Shown: positions 31,710-40,848, counted from the first letter of the stretch. The stretch: 64,000 bases of DNA from Streptomyces liangshanensis (GCF_011694815.1 NZ_CP050177.1:2159001-2223000), one strand, 5' to 3'. Notes: generated by a model from the letters alone, not told the origin. Translations and numbers: made by a program.

Positions 31710-32210
31710 GTGACCGTTACCCGCCGCCGGCTCTCCCGCCGCAGGCTATCCGGCCGTCCGCTGCTGGTCGTGCCCGCCGTCGCCCTGTTCCTGGCCGCGG
31801 CGGGCTGCTCGTCCGCGGACGCGGGCTCCCCGGTCGCGGTCCCGAGCCCCGGCCCCGGGGAGGCGAAGCTGTGCGGTGCCCTGCACAAGGCGCTGCCCCG
31901 CACGCTGGGCGGGCTGGAGCGGGACGATCCCCGGCCGCGTTCCGAGCTGACCGCCGGGTGGGGGGACGACGCGATCGTACTGCGCTGCGGGGTCCCCCGC
32001 CCCAAGGAGATGGACGACCCCCAGGCGAACGCGGTGGACGCCGACGGCGTCAACTGGATGCTGGAACAGCTCGACTCGGGGGCGCGGTTCACGACCACGT
32101 ACCGGAAGGCGTACGTGGAGGTCACCATGGGCCCGCGGTTCGCCAACGACGCGACCCCGCTGGCGGCGCTGGCGGCGCCGGTCGCGAGGACGGTCCCGAG
32201 CAGTCTCTGA
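31710..32210 (+). CDS. DUF3515-family lipoprotein
   Basis: 166 residues, GTG start. Arginine-rich n-region (MTVTRRRLSRRRL), hydrophobic core, and a lipobox LAAAGC with Cys at 33. The mature part has two cysteines (KLCGAL and VLRCGVP) and fits DUF3515, found in actinobacteria with no known function. Probably cotranscribed with the Lrp-like gene and convergent with ddl. Confidence 0.85.
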   Translation: MTVTRRRLSRRRLSGRPLLVVPAVALFLAAAGCSSADAGSPVAVPSPGPGEAKLCGALHKALPRTLGGLERDDPRPRSELTAGWGDDAIVLRCGVPRPKEMDDPQANAVDADGVNWMLEQLDSGARFTTTYRKAYVEVTMGPRFANDATPLAALAAPVARTVPSSL

Positions 32211-32220
32211 GCGGTACGGC

Positions 32221-32242
32221 CCCGGCGGGGGGTCCCGCCGGG
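32221..32242. terminator. Hairpin between the lipoprotein gene and ddl
   Basis: Perfect 9-bp GC stem CCCGGCGGG/CCCGCCGGG with a 4-nt loop in the 45-bp convergent spacer. No T-run. Confidence 0.6.
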
Positions 32243-32255
32243 CCGCCGCGGCGGC

Positions 32256-33428
32256 TCAGCGCAGGCCGGTGGGGCGGCGCAGGGCCGCCTGGATGAGCAG
32301 GTCGACCAGTTCCGGGTAGCTCACCCCGGTCTCCTGCCACATGCGCGGGTACATCGAGATCGGCGTGAAGCCCGGCATCGTGTTGATCTCGTTGATGACG
32401 AACCCGCCGTCCTCGGTGAGGAAGAAGTCCGCGCGGACCAGCCCCTCGCAGGACGCCGCCTCGAACGCCTCGACGGCGAGCCGCCGTACCTCGGCGGTCT
32501 GCTCCTCGGTGAGGGGCGCGGGCACCAGCCCGGCGGCGGAGTCGATGTACTTCGCCTCGAAGTCGTAGAAGTCGTGGGCGGTGACGGGCGGGATCTCCGC
32601 CGGCACGCTGGCGCGCGGGCCGTCCTCGAACTCCAGTACCCCGCACTCGATCTCGCGGCCGCGCAGCAGCGACTCCACCAGGATCTTGGGGTCGTGGCGC
32701 TGGGCCTCGGCGATCGCGTCGTCGAGACCGGAGAGGTCGTCGACCTTGGTGATGCCCATGGAGGAGCCGGCGCGGGCGGGCTTCACGAACAGCGGCCAGC
32801 CGTGCTCGGCGGCGAAGTCCACGATCTTCTTGCGGGCGGCGGCGCCCTTGGCGCCCTCCGGGCCCTGCTCCCACTCGCGGGGGCGGATCACCACGTACGG
32901 GCCGACGGGCAGCCCGAAGGAGGTGAACACCCGCTTCATGTACTCCTTGTCCTGGCCGACGGCCGAGGCGAGGACACCCGCGCCGACGTACGGGACCCCG
33001 GAGAGCTCCAGCAGGCCCTGGAGCGTGCCGTCCTCCCCGTACGGGCCGTGCAGGACGGGGAAGACGACGTCGACCTCGCCCAGCGCCTTGGGCACGGAGC
33101 CCGGCTCGCTGTAGACGACCTCGCGGTTGGCCGGGTCCACGGAGAGGACCACCCCGCCGTCCAGCGACTCGGCGACGCCTTCGACGCTCGGCAGGACGCG
33201 GTCGGTGATGCTCATCCGCTCGGGCGCGTCCGCGGTGAGGGCCCAGCGGCCGTCCGTGGTGATGCCGATGGGCAGGACGTCGTACTTCGTACGGTCGATG
33301 GCGCGCAGGACGGCGCCGGCCGTGACCACCGAAATGCCGTGCTCGGAGCTACGGCCGCCGAAGACGACGGCCACGCGCGGCTTGCGGAGCTGCTGCTCAG
33401 GGCTCTGGGAGGAGTTCTCGCTGCTCAT
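32256..33428 (-). CDS. ddlA: D-alanine-D-alanine ligase
   Basis: 390 residues, ATG start. It forms the D-Ala-D-Ala dipeptide for peptidoglycan. ATP-grasp motifs: GGRSSEHGISVV at the N-terminus, HGPYGEDG, KPARAGSSMGITKV and NEINTMPGFTPISMYP with the metal ligands. EEQ/Y-type residues of D-Ala-D-Lac ligases were not sought. It follows gpsA with 78 bp spacing; gpsA-ddl proximity is common in actinobacteria. Confidence 0.96.
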   Translation of the reverse strand: MSSENSSQSPEQQLRKPRVAVVFGGRSSEHGISVVTAGAVLRAIDRTKYDVLPIGITTDGRWALTADAPERMSITDRVLPSVEGVAESLDGGVVLSVDPANREVVYSEPGSVPKALGEVDVVFPVLHGPYGEDGTLQGLLELSGVPYVGAGVLASAVGQDKEYMKRVFTSFGLPVGPYVVIRPREWEQGPEGAKGAAARKKIVDFAAEHGWPLFVKPARAGSSMGITKVDDLSGLDDAIAEAQRHDPKILVESLLRGREIECGVLEFEDGPRASVPAEIPPVTAHDFYDFEAKYIDSAAGLVPAPLTEEQTAEVRRLAVEAFEAASCEGLVRADFFLTEDGGFVINEINTMPGFTPISMYPRMWQETGVSYPELVDLLIQAALRRPTGLR

Positions 33429-33506
33429 ATCGCGATGAGCGTACCCGGTGGACAGCGCCTCGTCAGCGGCCGACCCGGTGGCATTCGGGCGCGGTGGCGC
33501 CGCGGC

Positions 33507-34508
33507 TCAGTGGCGTTCCGCCTTGGCGCTGCGCGACATCAGTTCCTTGAGCGCGACGAGCGGCGGCTTGCCGTTGTGGACGATGTCGACGACGGTCTCG
33601 GTGAGGGGCATCTCCACGCCGTGGCGCCGGGCCAGATCGAGCACGGACTCGCACGACTTGACGCCCTCGGCGGTCTGCCGGGTGACCGCGATCGTCTCCT
33701 GAAGGGTCATCCCGCGGCCCAGGTTGGTGCCGAAGGTGTGGTTGCGGGAGAGCGGCGAGGAGCAGGTGGCGATCAGGTCGCCCATGCCGGCCAGGCCGGA
33801 GAAGGTCTGCGGGTCCGCGCCCATGGAGAGCCCCAGGCGGGTGGTCTCGGCGAGGCCGCGGGTCATCAGCGAGGCCTTGGTGTTGTCGCCGAGTCCCATG
33901 CCGTCGGCGATGCCGACGGCGAGCCCGATCACGTTCTTGACGGCGCCGCCCAGTTCGCAGCCGACGACGTCGGTGTTGGTGTAGGGGCGGAAGTACGGGG
34001 TGTGGCAGGCGGTCTGGAGGCGGCGGGCGACGGCCTCGTCCCGGCACGCGACGACGGCCGCGGCGGGCATCCGGTCGGCGATCTCCTTGGCGAGGTTGGG
34101 CCCGGTGATCACCGCGACCCGCTCGGCGGGCGCCTTGGCGACCTCCCCGATCACCTCGCTCATCCGCTTGGCCGTGCCCAGTTCGATGCCCTTCATCATC
34201 GACACGAGCACCGTGTCGGAGGGCAGGACGGGCGCCCACCGGGCGAGGTTCTCGCGCAGGGTCTGGGAGGGCACGGTCAGGACGGTGAACTCGGCGCCGT
34301 CCGCGGCCTCGGCCGGGTCCGTCGTGGCCCGTACCCCCTCGGGGAGCACGAAGCCCGGCAGGTAGTCGGGGTTGGTGCGGGTGGTGTTGATGGCCTCGGC
34401 GACCTCGGGGCGGCGGGCCCAGAGGGTCACCTCGCACCCCGCGTCGGCGAGGATCATCGCGAACGCCGTGCCCCACGAACCCGCTGCGAATACGGCGACC
34501 CGCGTCAC
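33507..34508 (-). CDS. gpsA: NAD(P)-dependent glycerol-3-phosphate dehydrogenase
   Basis: 333 residues from GTG at 34508, overlapping the plsC-like stop by 4 bp (GTGA). It makes sn-glycerol-3-phosphate for phospholipids. Rossmann motif AVFAAGSWGTAFA (with AAGS rather than the usual GAGS), TGPNLAKEI, and the catalytic lysine in GGAVKNVIGLAVGIADG. Coupled to the acyltransferase gene, so two phospholipid steps are adjacent. Confidence 0.96.
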   Translation of the reverse strand: MTRVAVFAAGSWGTAFAMILADAGCEVTLWARRPEVAEAINTTRTNPDYLPGFVLPEGVRATTDPAEAADGAEFTVLTVPSQTLRENLARWAPVLPSDTVLVSMMKGIELGTAKRMSEVIGEVAKAPAERVAVITGPNLAKEIADRMPAAAVVACRDEAVARRLQTACHTPYFRPYTNTDVVGCELGGAVKNVIGLAVGIADGMGLGDNTKASLMTRGLAETTRLGLSMGADPQTFSGLAGMGDLIATCSSPLSRNHTFGTNLGRGMTLQETIAVTRQTAEGVKSCESVLDLARRHGVEMPLTETVVDIVHNGKPPLVALKELMSRSAKAERH

Positions 34509-35263
34509 TTCGACTCCTCTTCCGCTTCCGCGGCCCTGCGCCGCTGTTCCGCCCTGGCCCTGCGCGGGTCGTACAACTCGGCGGGGACCGGCTCCCCGCG
34601 CAACTCGGCGAGCAGCTCCGTGATGGCCGCCATGATGACCTCGGTCGCCTCGCGCAGCACCTCGGGGGTGGCCTCCTGGCCCTCGAACCGCGAGAGGTCG
34701 ACGGGCGGGCCGGCGAGGACCCGCAGCGTCTTGCGCGGGAAGAGCCGTACGGGCCGCTCCTTGGCGTACGGCGGCAGCGCCAGGTGGGAGCCCCACTGGG
34801 CGACGGGGATGACCGGGGCCTTGGTCAGCAGGGCGACGCGGGCCGCGCCGCTCTTGCCGGCCATGGGCCACAGGTCGGGGTCGCGGGTGAGGGTGCCCTC
34901 GGGGTAGAACACCACACACTCGCCCTGCTCGATCGCGTGCACGGCGGCCCGGAACGCGTTCAGGGCGTTGGTGCTCTCGCGGTAGACGGGGATCTGGCCG
35001 GTACCGCGGAGCATCATGCCGACGAACGATCCCTTGAAGAGCCCGGCCTTCGCCAGGAATCGCGGGACGCGACCGGTGTTGTACTGGAAGTGACCGTACG
35101 ACAGAGGGTCGAGATACGAATTGTGGTTGACCGCGGTGATGAATCCGCCCTCGGCCGGAATGTGCTCCGTGCCCTGCCAGTCCCGCTTGAACAGAACGAT
35201 CAGCGGGGGTTTTGCGATGACGGCCGCCAGGCGGTACCAGAAGCCGATTCTGCGGCGGGACAC
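34505..35263 (-). CDS. plsC: 1-acyl-sn-glycerol-3-phosphate acyltransferase (PlsC family)
   Basis: 252 residues from GTG at 35263 (SRRRIGFWYRLA), chosen because GAGGAAGG lies 8 nt upstream; a GTG 9 bp earlier is too close to it. It acylates lysophosphatidate. PlsC motifs: NHNSYLDPL (HX4D as NHxSxxDP), GQIPVYRES and the FPEGT-like YPEGTLTRD. A charged C-terminal tail ends EAEEESK. Coupled to gpsA. Substrate chain not inferable. Confidence 0.92.
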   Translation of the reverse strand: MSRRRIGFWYRLAAVIAKPPLIVLFKRDWQGTEHIPAEGGFITAVNHNSYLDPLSYGHFQYNTGRVPRFLAKAGLFKGSFVGMMLRGTGQIPVYRESTNALNAFRAAVHAIEQGECVVFYPEGTLTRDPDLWPMAGKSGAARVALLTKAPVIPVAQWGSHLALPPYAKERPVRLFPRKTLRVLAGPPVDLSRFEGQEATPEVLREATEVIMAAITELLAELRGEPVPAELYDPRRARAEQRRRAAEAEEESK

Positions 35264-35460
35264 TCGTGACACCTTCCTCTTCGGGAGCCGGATCGCGATC
35301 CGGCGGCCCGGGGCCAAGTCTCGCCCCGGGGTTGCGCTCTGTCGAGAACACCGTACGCCCCGGCCCGGGGAGCGGGCCTGCGAGCCGGACACGGCCGGGC
35401 AACAATAGGGGGCCGGTACACGCAGATCCGCGTCCGGCACACACGGAGGGAGAGTTCGCC

Positions 35461-36315
35461 ACGGACACCGACCCGACCGCCCGCTGGTCCCTGGTCGTCC
35501 CGCTCAAGCCGCTCAGGCTGGCCAAGAGCAGGCTCGCCGGGGCCATGGGAAGCGCCCTGCGCCCCCGGCTGGCCCTGGCGTTCGCACAGGACACGGTGGC
35601 CGCCGCGCTGGCCTGTCCGGCCGTGCGGGACGTCGTGGTCGTCACGGACGATCCGACGGCGGGGGCGGAGCTGGCCGCGCTGGGGGCGCGCGTGGTGCCG
35701 GACGCGCCGGCCGCCGGTCTCAACGCGGCGCTGGCGCACGGGGCCGCGGTGGTGCGCGCCGCCGACCCGCGGGCGCCGGTGGCGGCACTGAACGCGGATC
35801 TGCCGGCGCTGCGGCCCGCGGAGCTGGCCCGGGTGCTGGGGGCCGCGCGGGCCTTTCCGCGGGCATTTCTGGCGGACGCGGCCGGAATCGGCACGACTTT
35901 GCTGGCGGCGGCCCCGGGAGCGGAATTGAATCCGGCTTTCGGCGGTCCTTCCCGGGCCCGGCATTTGTCGTCGGGCGCCGTGGAAATTCCGCTGACCGGG
36001 GTGGATTCCGTACGGCGGGACGTCGACACCGGGGCCGACCTGCTGGCCGCCGCGGAGCTGGGGCTCGGCCCTCGGACGGCCGCGCGGTACGCCGACCGCT
36101 ACGCTGCGGGCATGCAGGCGACCGCGTACACGTACGAGTCAGAGACCCGCAGCGGGAGTGTGCTGCTGGACGACGGCACCCCGGTGGAGTTCGACGCCCC
36201 GGCCTTCGACGCGGGCGGCCTGCGGCTGCTGCGGCCGGGCCAGCGGGTGCGGATCGAGACCGAGGGCGAGGGCCCCGCCCGGCGCATCACCCTGGTGACG
36301 CTCCAGACCTTCTGA
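35461..36315 (+). CDS. cofC: CofC/FbiD-like guanylyltransferase fused to a cold-shock-like module
   Basis: The first about 212 residues are a phospholactate/PEP guanylyltransferase for coenzyme F420 synthesis: LVVPLKPLRLAKSRLAG, VVVVTDD, ALNADLPAL and AAGIGTTLL. No ATG, GTG or TTG lies near the GGAGGG at 35445-35450. The in-frame codon at RBS distance is ACG (35461), the only upstream standard start being GTG at 35266, 3 bp from plsC. The ORF then continues without a stop into a 67-residue OB-like segment from ATG 36112 (SGSVLLDDGTPVEF, LRPGQRVRIE) that resembles cold-shock domains without clear RNP motifs. The start given is a guess. Confidence 0.7.
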   Translation, partial: TDTDPTARWSLVVPLKPLRLAKSRLAGAMGSALRPRLALAFAQDTVAAALACPAVRDVVVVTDDPTAGAELAALGARVVPDAPAAGLNAALAHGAAVVRAADPRAPVAALNADLPALRPAELARVLGAARAFPRAFLADAAGIGTTLLAAAPGAELNPAFGGPSRARHLSSGAVEIPLTGVDSVRRDVDTGADLLAAAELGLGPRTAARYADRYAAGMQATAYTYESETRSGSVLLDDGTPVEFDAPAFDAGGLRLLRPGQRVRIETEGEGPARRITLVTLQTF

Positions 36316-36370
36316 GCGGGCGGCGCGGTCCCGCGGCCCACGCCCTTCCGGACGGTCCCGTACAACGCCG

Positions 36371-36402
36371 CGGGCCGGGCTCCCCGAGGGGAGCCCGGCC
36401 CG
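36371..36402. terminator. Terminator hairpin between cofC and hupS
   Basis: Perfect 15-bp stem CGGGCCGGGCTCCCC with its complement and a 2-nt centre in the convergent spacer. No T-run. Confidence 0.75.
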
Positions 36403-36427
36403 GCGCGTGAGTCGCCCTGTTGTTCGC

Positions 36428-37060
36428 TTACTTCCCCCTGGCGGCGGTCTTCTTCGCGGTGGTGGTGCGGGACGCGGCCTTCCTCGCCGGCGCCTTCTTG
36501 GCGGTCGCCTTCTTGGCGGGCGCGGTCTTCTTGGCGGTCGTCTTCTTGGCGGCGGTCTTCGCCGCCGACGACGTGGTCTTCTTCGCCGTGGTCTTCTTCG
36601 CGGCGCTGGTCTTCTTCGCGGTGGTCTTCTTGGCGACCGTCCGCTTGGCCGCCGTCTTGGCGGTCGTGGCCTTCTTGGCGGTGGCCTTCTTGGCCGCGGC
36701 CTTCACCGTCGTACGGGTGGAAGCACCGCCCGAGAGGCTGCCCTTGGGGGCCTTCTTGACGGCCACGTCGTTCTTGGGGAGCTTCTTCGAGCCGCTGACC
36801 AGGTCCTTGAAGCCCTGACCCGCGCGGAAGCGCGGCACCGAGGTCTTCTTGACCCGCACCCGCTCACCCGTCTGCGGGTTACGCGCGTAACGCGCCGGGC
36901 GGTCGACCTTCTCGAACGAGCCGAAGCCGGTGACCGAGACCCGGTCGCCTGCGACGACCGCGCGGACGATCGCGTCGAGTACCGCGTCGACCGAGTCCGC
37001 GGCCTGCTGGCGGCCGCCGACCTTGTCCGCAATCGCTTCTACGAGCTGCGCCTTGTTCAC
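36428..37060 (-). CDS. hupS: HU-type nucleoid protein with histone H1-like tail (HupS)
   Basis: 210 residues, GTG start. HU fold in residues 1-95: MNKAQLVEAIADKVGG, VSVTGFGSFEKVDRPARYARNPQTGE and the DNA-binding arm. From about 105 it is a Lys/Ala-rich H1-like tail with repeated AKKTTAKKT units. In S. coelicolor HupS compacts and protects spore nucleoids. The tail repeats (nt 36428-36710) are prone to length variation. Monocistronic, with an AT-rich promoter region at 37080-37160. Confidence 0.95.
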   Translation of the reverse strand: MNKAQLVEAIADKVGGRQQAADSVDAVLDAIVRAVVAGDRVSVTGFGSFEKVDRPARYARNPQTGERVRVKKTSVPRFRAGQGFKDLVSGSKKLPKNDVAVKKAPKGSLSGGASTRTTVKAAAKKATAKKATTAKTAAKRTVAKKTTAKKTSAAKKTTAKKTTSSAAKTAAKKTTAKKTAPAKKATAKKAPARKAASRTTTAKKTAARGK

Positions 37061-37203
37061 GTCTTCCCCTTCGGAGACATTGCCAGAACGAAAGTGTTCA
37101 AGCTTTTTCGCACGTTAGGCAGATATATACCGCAAATCAAACACGAAACGGGCTAATCACCCTAGTGCCGCAACGAAGTCGGCCCGGCGGAGTTCCGCAC
37201 GGG

Positions 37204-37431
37204 TCAGTCGCCTTCCGGAAATCGACCCTCGTCGAGGTCCTTCGTGAAGCGGTCCAGACGCCTTGCCGCATCCGGGAGATCGTGCTTCGCCGCAGCCGTG
37301 ATGACCAGCAGCTTCCGGGTGAGCGCCATGCGTACGCCCTCCGGGACTTGCAGTCCACGCACCCTTGCGTGTGCCTCTTTCAGTTGTTCGGCGACGAACC
37401 CGTAAAGCTTGAGTTGGTTGTCGCGTTCCAT
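37204..37431 (-). CDS. Small conserved actinobacterial protein
   Basis: 75 residues from ATG at 37431 (MERDNQLKLYGFVAEQLKEA). It is all-helical and basic-acidic mixed, with no recognised motif. I recall it as a conserved Streptomyces hypothetical protein beside hupS. Independently placed between hupS and leuD. The function is unknown. Confidence 0.75.
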   Translation of the reverse strand: MERDNQLKLYGFVAEQLKEAHARVRGLQVPEGVRMALTRKLLVITAAAKHDLPDAARRLDRFTKDLDEGRFPEGD

Positions 37432-37486
37432 GCACCGATTGTGCCATCTGGGGCGAGTTGTCGCCCGACGGGGTCTCAACAAGCAA

Positions 37487-37518
37487 CTGCACCCCCTGCC
37501 CGGAGGCAGGGGGTGCAG
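37487..37518 (-). terminator. Terminator of the leuCD operon
   Basis: Perfect 14-bp stem CTGCACCCCCTGCC/GGCAGGGGGTGCAG with a CGGA loop, 18 bp after the leuD stop. No T-run follows on the minus strand, which is usual in streptomycetes. Confidence 0.85.
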
Positions 37519-37535
37519 TAGGGGAAAAGCGCTGA

Positions 37536-38144
37536 TCAGGCGGTAATGGTGCGTGGTTTGAAGGACGGCCTGGAGGCCTCGTAGGAGGCGATGTCGCCTT
37601 CGTTCTGAAGGGTGAGGCTGATGTCGTCGAGCCCGTTCAGCAACCGCCAGCGGGCGTTCTCGTCAAGGTCGAAATCAGCCGTCAGCACTGCTCCATCGGG
37701 GGAGCCGGCCCGCACCTGGCGCTGCTCCAGGTCCACGGTGACCTCCGTCGTGGGGTCCTTCTCCACGAGCTCCTGGAGGGCGTCCACCACGGACTGGTCC
37801 AGAACCACGGTCAGCAGACCGTTCTTGAGCGAGTTGCCCCGGAAGATGTCGGCGAACCGGGAGGAGACGACGGCCTTGAAACCGTAGTTCTGCAACGCCC
37901 AGACGGCGTGTTCGCGGGAGGATCCGGTGCCGAAGTCGGGTCCGGCGACCAGGACGGTGCCCCCGGCGTACTCGGACCGGTTGAGCACGAACTCGGGATC
38001 CTTGCGCCAGGCCTCGAAGAGCCCGTCCTCGAACCCGTCCCTGGTGACCTTCTTGAGCCAGTGGGCGGGGATGATCTGGTCGGTGTCCACGTTGCTGCGG
38101 CGCAGCGGCACGGCCCGGCCGGTGTGGGTGGTGAAGGCTTCCAT
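37536..38144 (-). CDS. leuD: 3-isopropylmalate dehydratase, small subunit
   Basis: 202 residues from ATG at 38144. With LeuC it isomerises 2- to 3-isopropylmalate in leucine synthesis. Swivel-domain motifs [14 protein letters not shown] and [17 protein letters not shown] are intact. It starts 2 bp after leuC, so the two are tightly coupled. Confidence 0.96.
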   Translation of the reverse strand: MEAFTTHTGRAVPLRRSNVDTDQIIPAHWLKKVTRDGFEDGLFEAWRKDPEFVLNRSEYAGGTVLVAGPDFGTGSSREHAVWALQNYGFKAVVSSRFADIFRGNSLKNGLLTVVLDQSVVDALQELVEKDPTTEVTVDLEQRQVRAGSPDGAVLTADFDLDENARWRLLNGLDDISLTLQNEGDIASYEASRPSFKPRTITA

Positions 38145-38146
38145 GG

Positions 38147-39583
38147 TTATCGCGCTCCAGCGGGCGTACGGGCGGCGTCGGCGTCGGACAGGTCGGCGGG
38201 CGAGGCCAGATGGCCCAGTACGGCGGTGGCGGCGGCGACCTGCGGGGAGACCAGGTGCGTGCGGCCGCCCTTGCCCTGCCTGCCCTCGAAGTTGCGGTTG
38301 GAGGTGGACGCGGAGCGCTCGCCGGGCGCGAGTTGGTCGGGGTTCATGCCCAGGCACATCGAGCAACCCGCGTGCCGCCATTCGGCTCCCGCGCCGGTGA
38401 AGACCTTGTCCAGGCCCTCGGCGACGGCCTGGAGCGCGACCCGTACCGAACCGGGCACGACCAGCATCCGTACGCCGTCGGCGACTTTGCGGCCTTCCAG
38501 GATCGAGGCCGCGGAGCGGAGGTCCTCGATGCGCCCGTTGGTGCACGAACCTACGAAGACGGTGTCGACCTTGATGTCGCGCAGCGCCTGTCCCGCGGTC
38601 AACCCCATGTACTCCAGGGCCTTTTCGGCGGCGTGCCGCTCCGAAGCGTCCTCGTACGAAGCCGGGTCGGGGACGTGCGAGGTGAGCGGCGCGCCCTGCC
38701 CGGGGTTGGTGCCCCAGGTGACGAACGGGGCCAGTTCGGCGGCCTCGATGAAGACCTCGGCGTCGAAGACGGCGTCGTCGTCGGTGCGCAGCGTCTCCCA
38801 GTACGCGACGGCGGCATCCCAGTCGGCGCCCTCGGGGGCGTGGTCGCGGCCCTTGAGGTAGTCGAAGGTGGTGGCGTCGGGGGCGATCATGCCCGCCCGG
38901 GCGCCGGCCTCGATCGACATGTTGCAGATGGTCATCCGGGCCTCCATCGAGAGTTTCTCGATGGCGGAGCCCCGGTATTCGAGGATGTAGCCCTGGCCGC
39001 CGCCGGTGCCGATCCTGGCGATGATGGCGAGGATCAGGTCCTTGGCGGTGACCTCGGGGGGCAGTTCGCCCTCGACCGTGATGGCCATGGTCTTGGGCCG
39101 GGCGAGCGGCAGGGTCTGGGTGGCGAGGACGTGCTCGACCTGGCTGGTGCCGATGCCGAACGCGAGCGCGCCGAACGCGCCGTGCGTGGAGGTGTGGCTG
39201 TCGCCGCAGACCACGGTGGTGCCGGGCTGGGTCAGCCCCAGCTGGGGGCCGACGACGTGCACGACGCCCTGCTCGACGTCGCCGAGGGGGTGCAGCCGTA
39301 CGCCGAAGTCCGCGCAGTTCTTGCGGAGCGTCTCCAACTGCACGCGGGAGACCGGGTCGGCGATCGGCTTGTCGATGTCGAGGGTGGGAGTGTTGTGGTC
39401 CTCGGTCGCGATGGTGAGGTCGAGCCGCCTGACCTGCCGGCCGCCGAGGCGGAGGCCGTCGAAGGCCTGCGGGCTGGTCACCTCGTGCAGCAGGTGCAGA
39501 TCGATGTAGAGAAGATCGGGCTCGCCCTCCGCGCGCCGGACGACATGATCGTCCCAGACCTTCTCCGCGAGTGTCCTACCCAT
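38147..39583 (-). CDS. leuC: 3-isopropylmalate dehydratase, large subunit
   Basis: 478 residues, ATG start. Aconitase-superfamily [4Fe-4S] enzyme of leucine biosynthesis. Cluster ligand regions: [20 protein letters not shown] and [13 protein letters not shown]. Divergent from ndgR across 176 bp that holds a candidate NdgR operator. Confidence 0.97.
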   Translation of the reverse strand: MGRTLAEKVWDDHVVRRAEGEPDLLYIDLHLLHEVTSPQAFDGLRLGGRQVRRLDLTIATEDHNTPTLDIDKPIADPVSRVQLETLRKNCADFGVRLHPLGDVEQGVVHVVGPQLGLTQPGTTVVCGDSHTSTHGAFGALAFGIGTSQVEHVLATQTLPLARPKTMAITVEGELPPEVTAKDLILAIIARIGTGGGQGYILEYRGSAIEKLSMEARMTICNMSIEAGARAGMIAPDATTFDYLKGRDHAPEGADWDAAVAYWETLRTDDDAVFDAEVFIEAAELAPFVTWGTNPGQGAPLTSHVPDPASYEDASERHAAEKALEYMGLTAGQALRDIKVDTVFVGSCTNGRIEDLRSAASILEGRKVADGVRMLVVPGSVRVALQAVAEGLDKVFTGAGAEWRHAGCSMCLGMNPDQLAPGERSASTSNRNFEGRQGKGGRTHLVSPQVAAATAVLGHLASPADLSDADAARTPAGAR

Positions 39584-39726
39584 CGCTTTCCCTCCGGCCG
39601 GCGGAGCGCCGGCACATTTCGAGACGTGGGCCCGCGTCCGTACCCCTTCGTGCCGGACGCCGGCGGGGACCCGTGGTCCGCGGGCCTGTACCTACAGGTT
39701 GGCAAAGACCCTGGGAAAAGGAACTT

Positions 39727-39747
39727 GCGTTTCACAGAGTGAGACGC
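39727..39747. promoter_or_regulatory. Candidate NdgR operator between leuC and ndgR
   Basis: GCGTTTCA, 5 nt, TGAGACGC: arms inverted with one mismatch in eight. It lies 13 bp before the ndgR start in the divergent spacer. NdgR is known to act on leuCD in S. coelicolor; the exact site here is inferred. Confidence 0.5.
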
Positions 39748-39759
39748 GAGTATCGTTGC

Positions 39760-40476
39760 ATGGACAACTCTAGCGGCGTCGGCGTTCTCGACAAGGCTGC
39801 TCTCGTACTGAGCGCCCTGGAGTCCGGTCCGGCCACCCTCGCCGGGCTGGTCGCGGCGACCGGGCTCGCTCGACCCACGGCCCACCGGCTGGCCGTGGCT
39901 CTGGAACACCACCGGATGGTGGCGAGGGACATGCAGGGCCGGTTCATCCTCGGCCCGCGGCTGGCCGAGCTGGCCGCGGCGGCCGGCGAGGACCGGCTGC
40001 TGGCGACGGCGGGGCCCGTCCTCACGCACCTGCGGGACGTGACGGGCGAGAGCGCCCAGCTCTACCGGCGGCAGGGTGACATGCGGATCTGCGTGGCCGC
40101 CGCCGAGCGGCTGTCGGGGCTGCGGGACACGGTCCCGGTCGGCTCGACGCTCACGATGAAGGCGGGCTCCTCGGCCCAGATCCTGATGGCGTGGGAGGAG
40201 CCGGAGCGGCTGCACCGGGGTCTCCAGGGCGCCCGCTTCACGGCGACGGCGCTGTCCGGGGTACGGCGCAGGGGCTGGGCCCAGTCGATCGGCGAGCGCG
40301 AGCCCGGGGTGGCCTCGGTGTCGGCGCCGGTCCGGGGTCCGTCGAACCGGGTGGTCGCGGCGGTCTCGGTGTCGGGGCCGATCGAGCGGCTCACCCGCCA
40401 CCCGGGCCGGATGCACGCGCAGGCCGTGATCGACGCGGCGGGCCGGCTGAGCGAGGCGCTGCGGCGGACGAGCTGA
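39760..40476 (+). CDS. ndgR: IclR-family regulator NdgR/AreB
   Basis: 238 residues, ATG start. N-terminal winged helix-turn-helix (LVAATGLARPTAHRLAVALE) followed by an IclR ligand domain (GLRDTVPVGSTLTMKAGSSAQIL). NdgR controls leucine and other amino-acid genes and affects differentiation in S. coelicolor. Identification rests on the conserved position opposite leuCD and on family features. Its 3' end is bounded by a strong terminator, beyond which lie the tRNA genes. Confidence 0.92.
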   Translation: MDNSSGVGVLDKAALVLSALESGPATLAGLVAATGLARPTAHRLAVALEHHRMVARDMQGRFILGPRLAELAAAAGEDRLLATAGPVLTHLRDVTGESAQLYRRQGDMRICVAAAERLSGLRDTVPVGSTLTMKAGSSAQILMAWEEPERLHRGLQGARFTATALSGVRRRGWAQSIGEREPGVASVSAPVRGPSNRVVAAVSVSGPIERLTRHPGRMHAQAVIDAAGRLSEALRRTS

Positions 40477-40490
40477 GAAGGCGGGGCACG

Positions 40491-40523
40491 GAAAAGGCCC
40501 TCCCCGTCGGGGAGGGCCTTCTC
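40491..40523. terminator. Bidirectional terminator between ndgR and the tRNA cluster
   Basis: 12-bp perfect core AAGGCCCTCCCC/GGGGAGGGCCTT with a GTC loop and flanking A/T runs. Confidence 0.9.
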
Positions 40524-40530
40524 GGATACG

Positions 40531-40603
40531 TACCCCCGACCGGATTCGAACCGGCGCTACTGCCGTGAGAGGGCAGCGTGCTAGGCCGCTACACAACGGG
40601 GGC
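40531..40603 (-). tRNA. tRNA-Glu (CUC), copy 1
   Basis: 73 nt. Acceptor GCCCCCG pairs with CGGGGGT (G-U at the end), T-loop GGTTCGAATCC, anticodon loop CTCTCAC with CTC. No encoded CCA. Identical to the two other Glu copies. Confidence 0.95.
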
Positions 40604-40622
40604 GAGGATCCAGAGGATCCAG

Positions 40623-40694
40623 CTGGGCTACCAGGACTCGAACCTAGAATAACGGTACCAGAAACCGTTGTGTTGCCAATTACACCATAGCCCA
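40623..40694 (-). tRNA. tRNA-Gln (CUG), copy 1
   Basis: 72 nt. Acceptor TGGGCTA/TAGCCCA with discriminator G, anticodon loop TTCTGGT with CTG and a fully paired anticodon stem ACGGT/ACCGT. Confidence 0.95.
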
Positions 40695-40714
40695 TGGTGA
40701 CTTACGTATTACCG

Positions 40715-40787
40715 TACCCCCGACCGGATTCGAACCGGCGCTACTGCCGTGAGAGGGCAGCGTGCTAGGCCGCTACACAACGGGGGC
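40715..40787 (-). tRNA. tRNA-Glu (CUC), copy 2
   Basis: Same 73-nt sequence as copy 1, with anticodon CTC. Confidence 0.95.
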
Positions 40788-40848
40788 CTTAGCGATCCAG
40801 CGTCGACGCGTCCGGGTGCGACCCGAAAGCGTCGGAGAGAAGGATCTG

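Noticed and set aside
35266..35460. N-terminal extension of cofC from GTG 35266
   Set aside because: The 65-residue extension is Gly/Pro/Arg-rich with no domain and would leave only 2 bp between divergent starts, with no promoter room.
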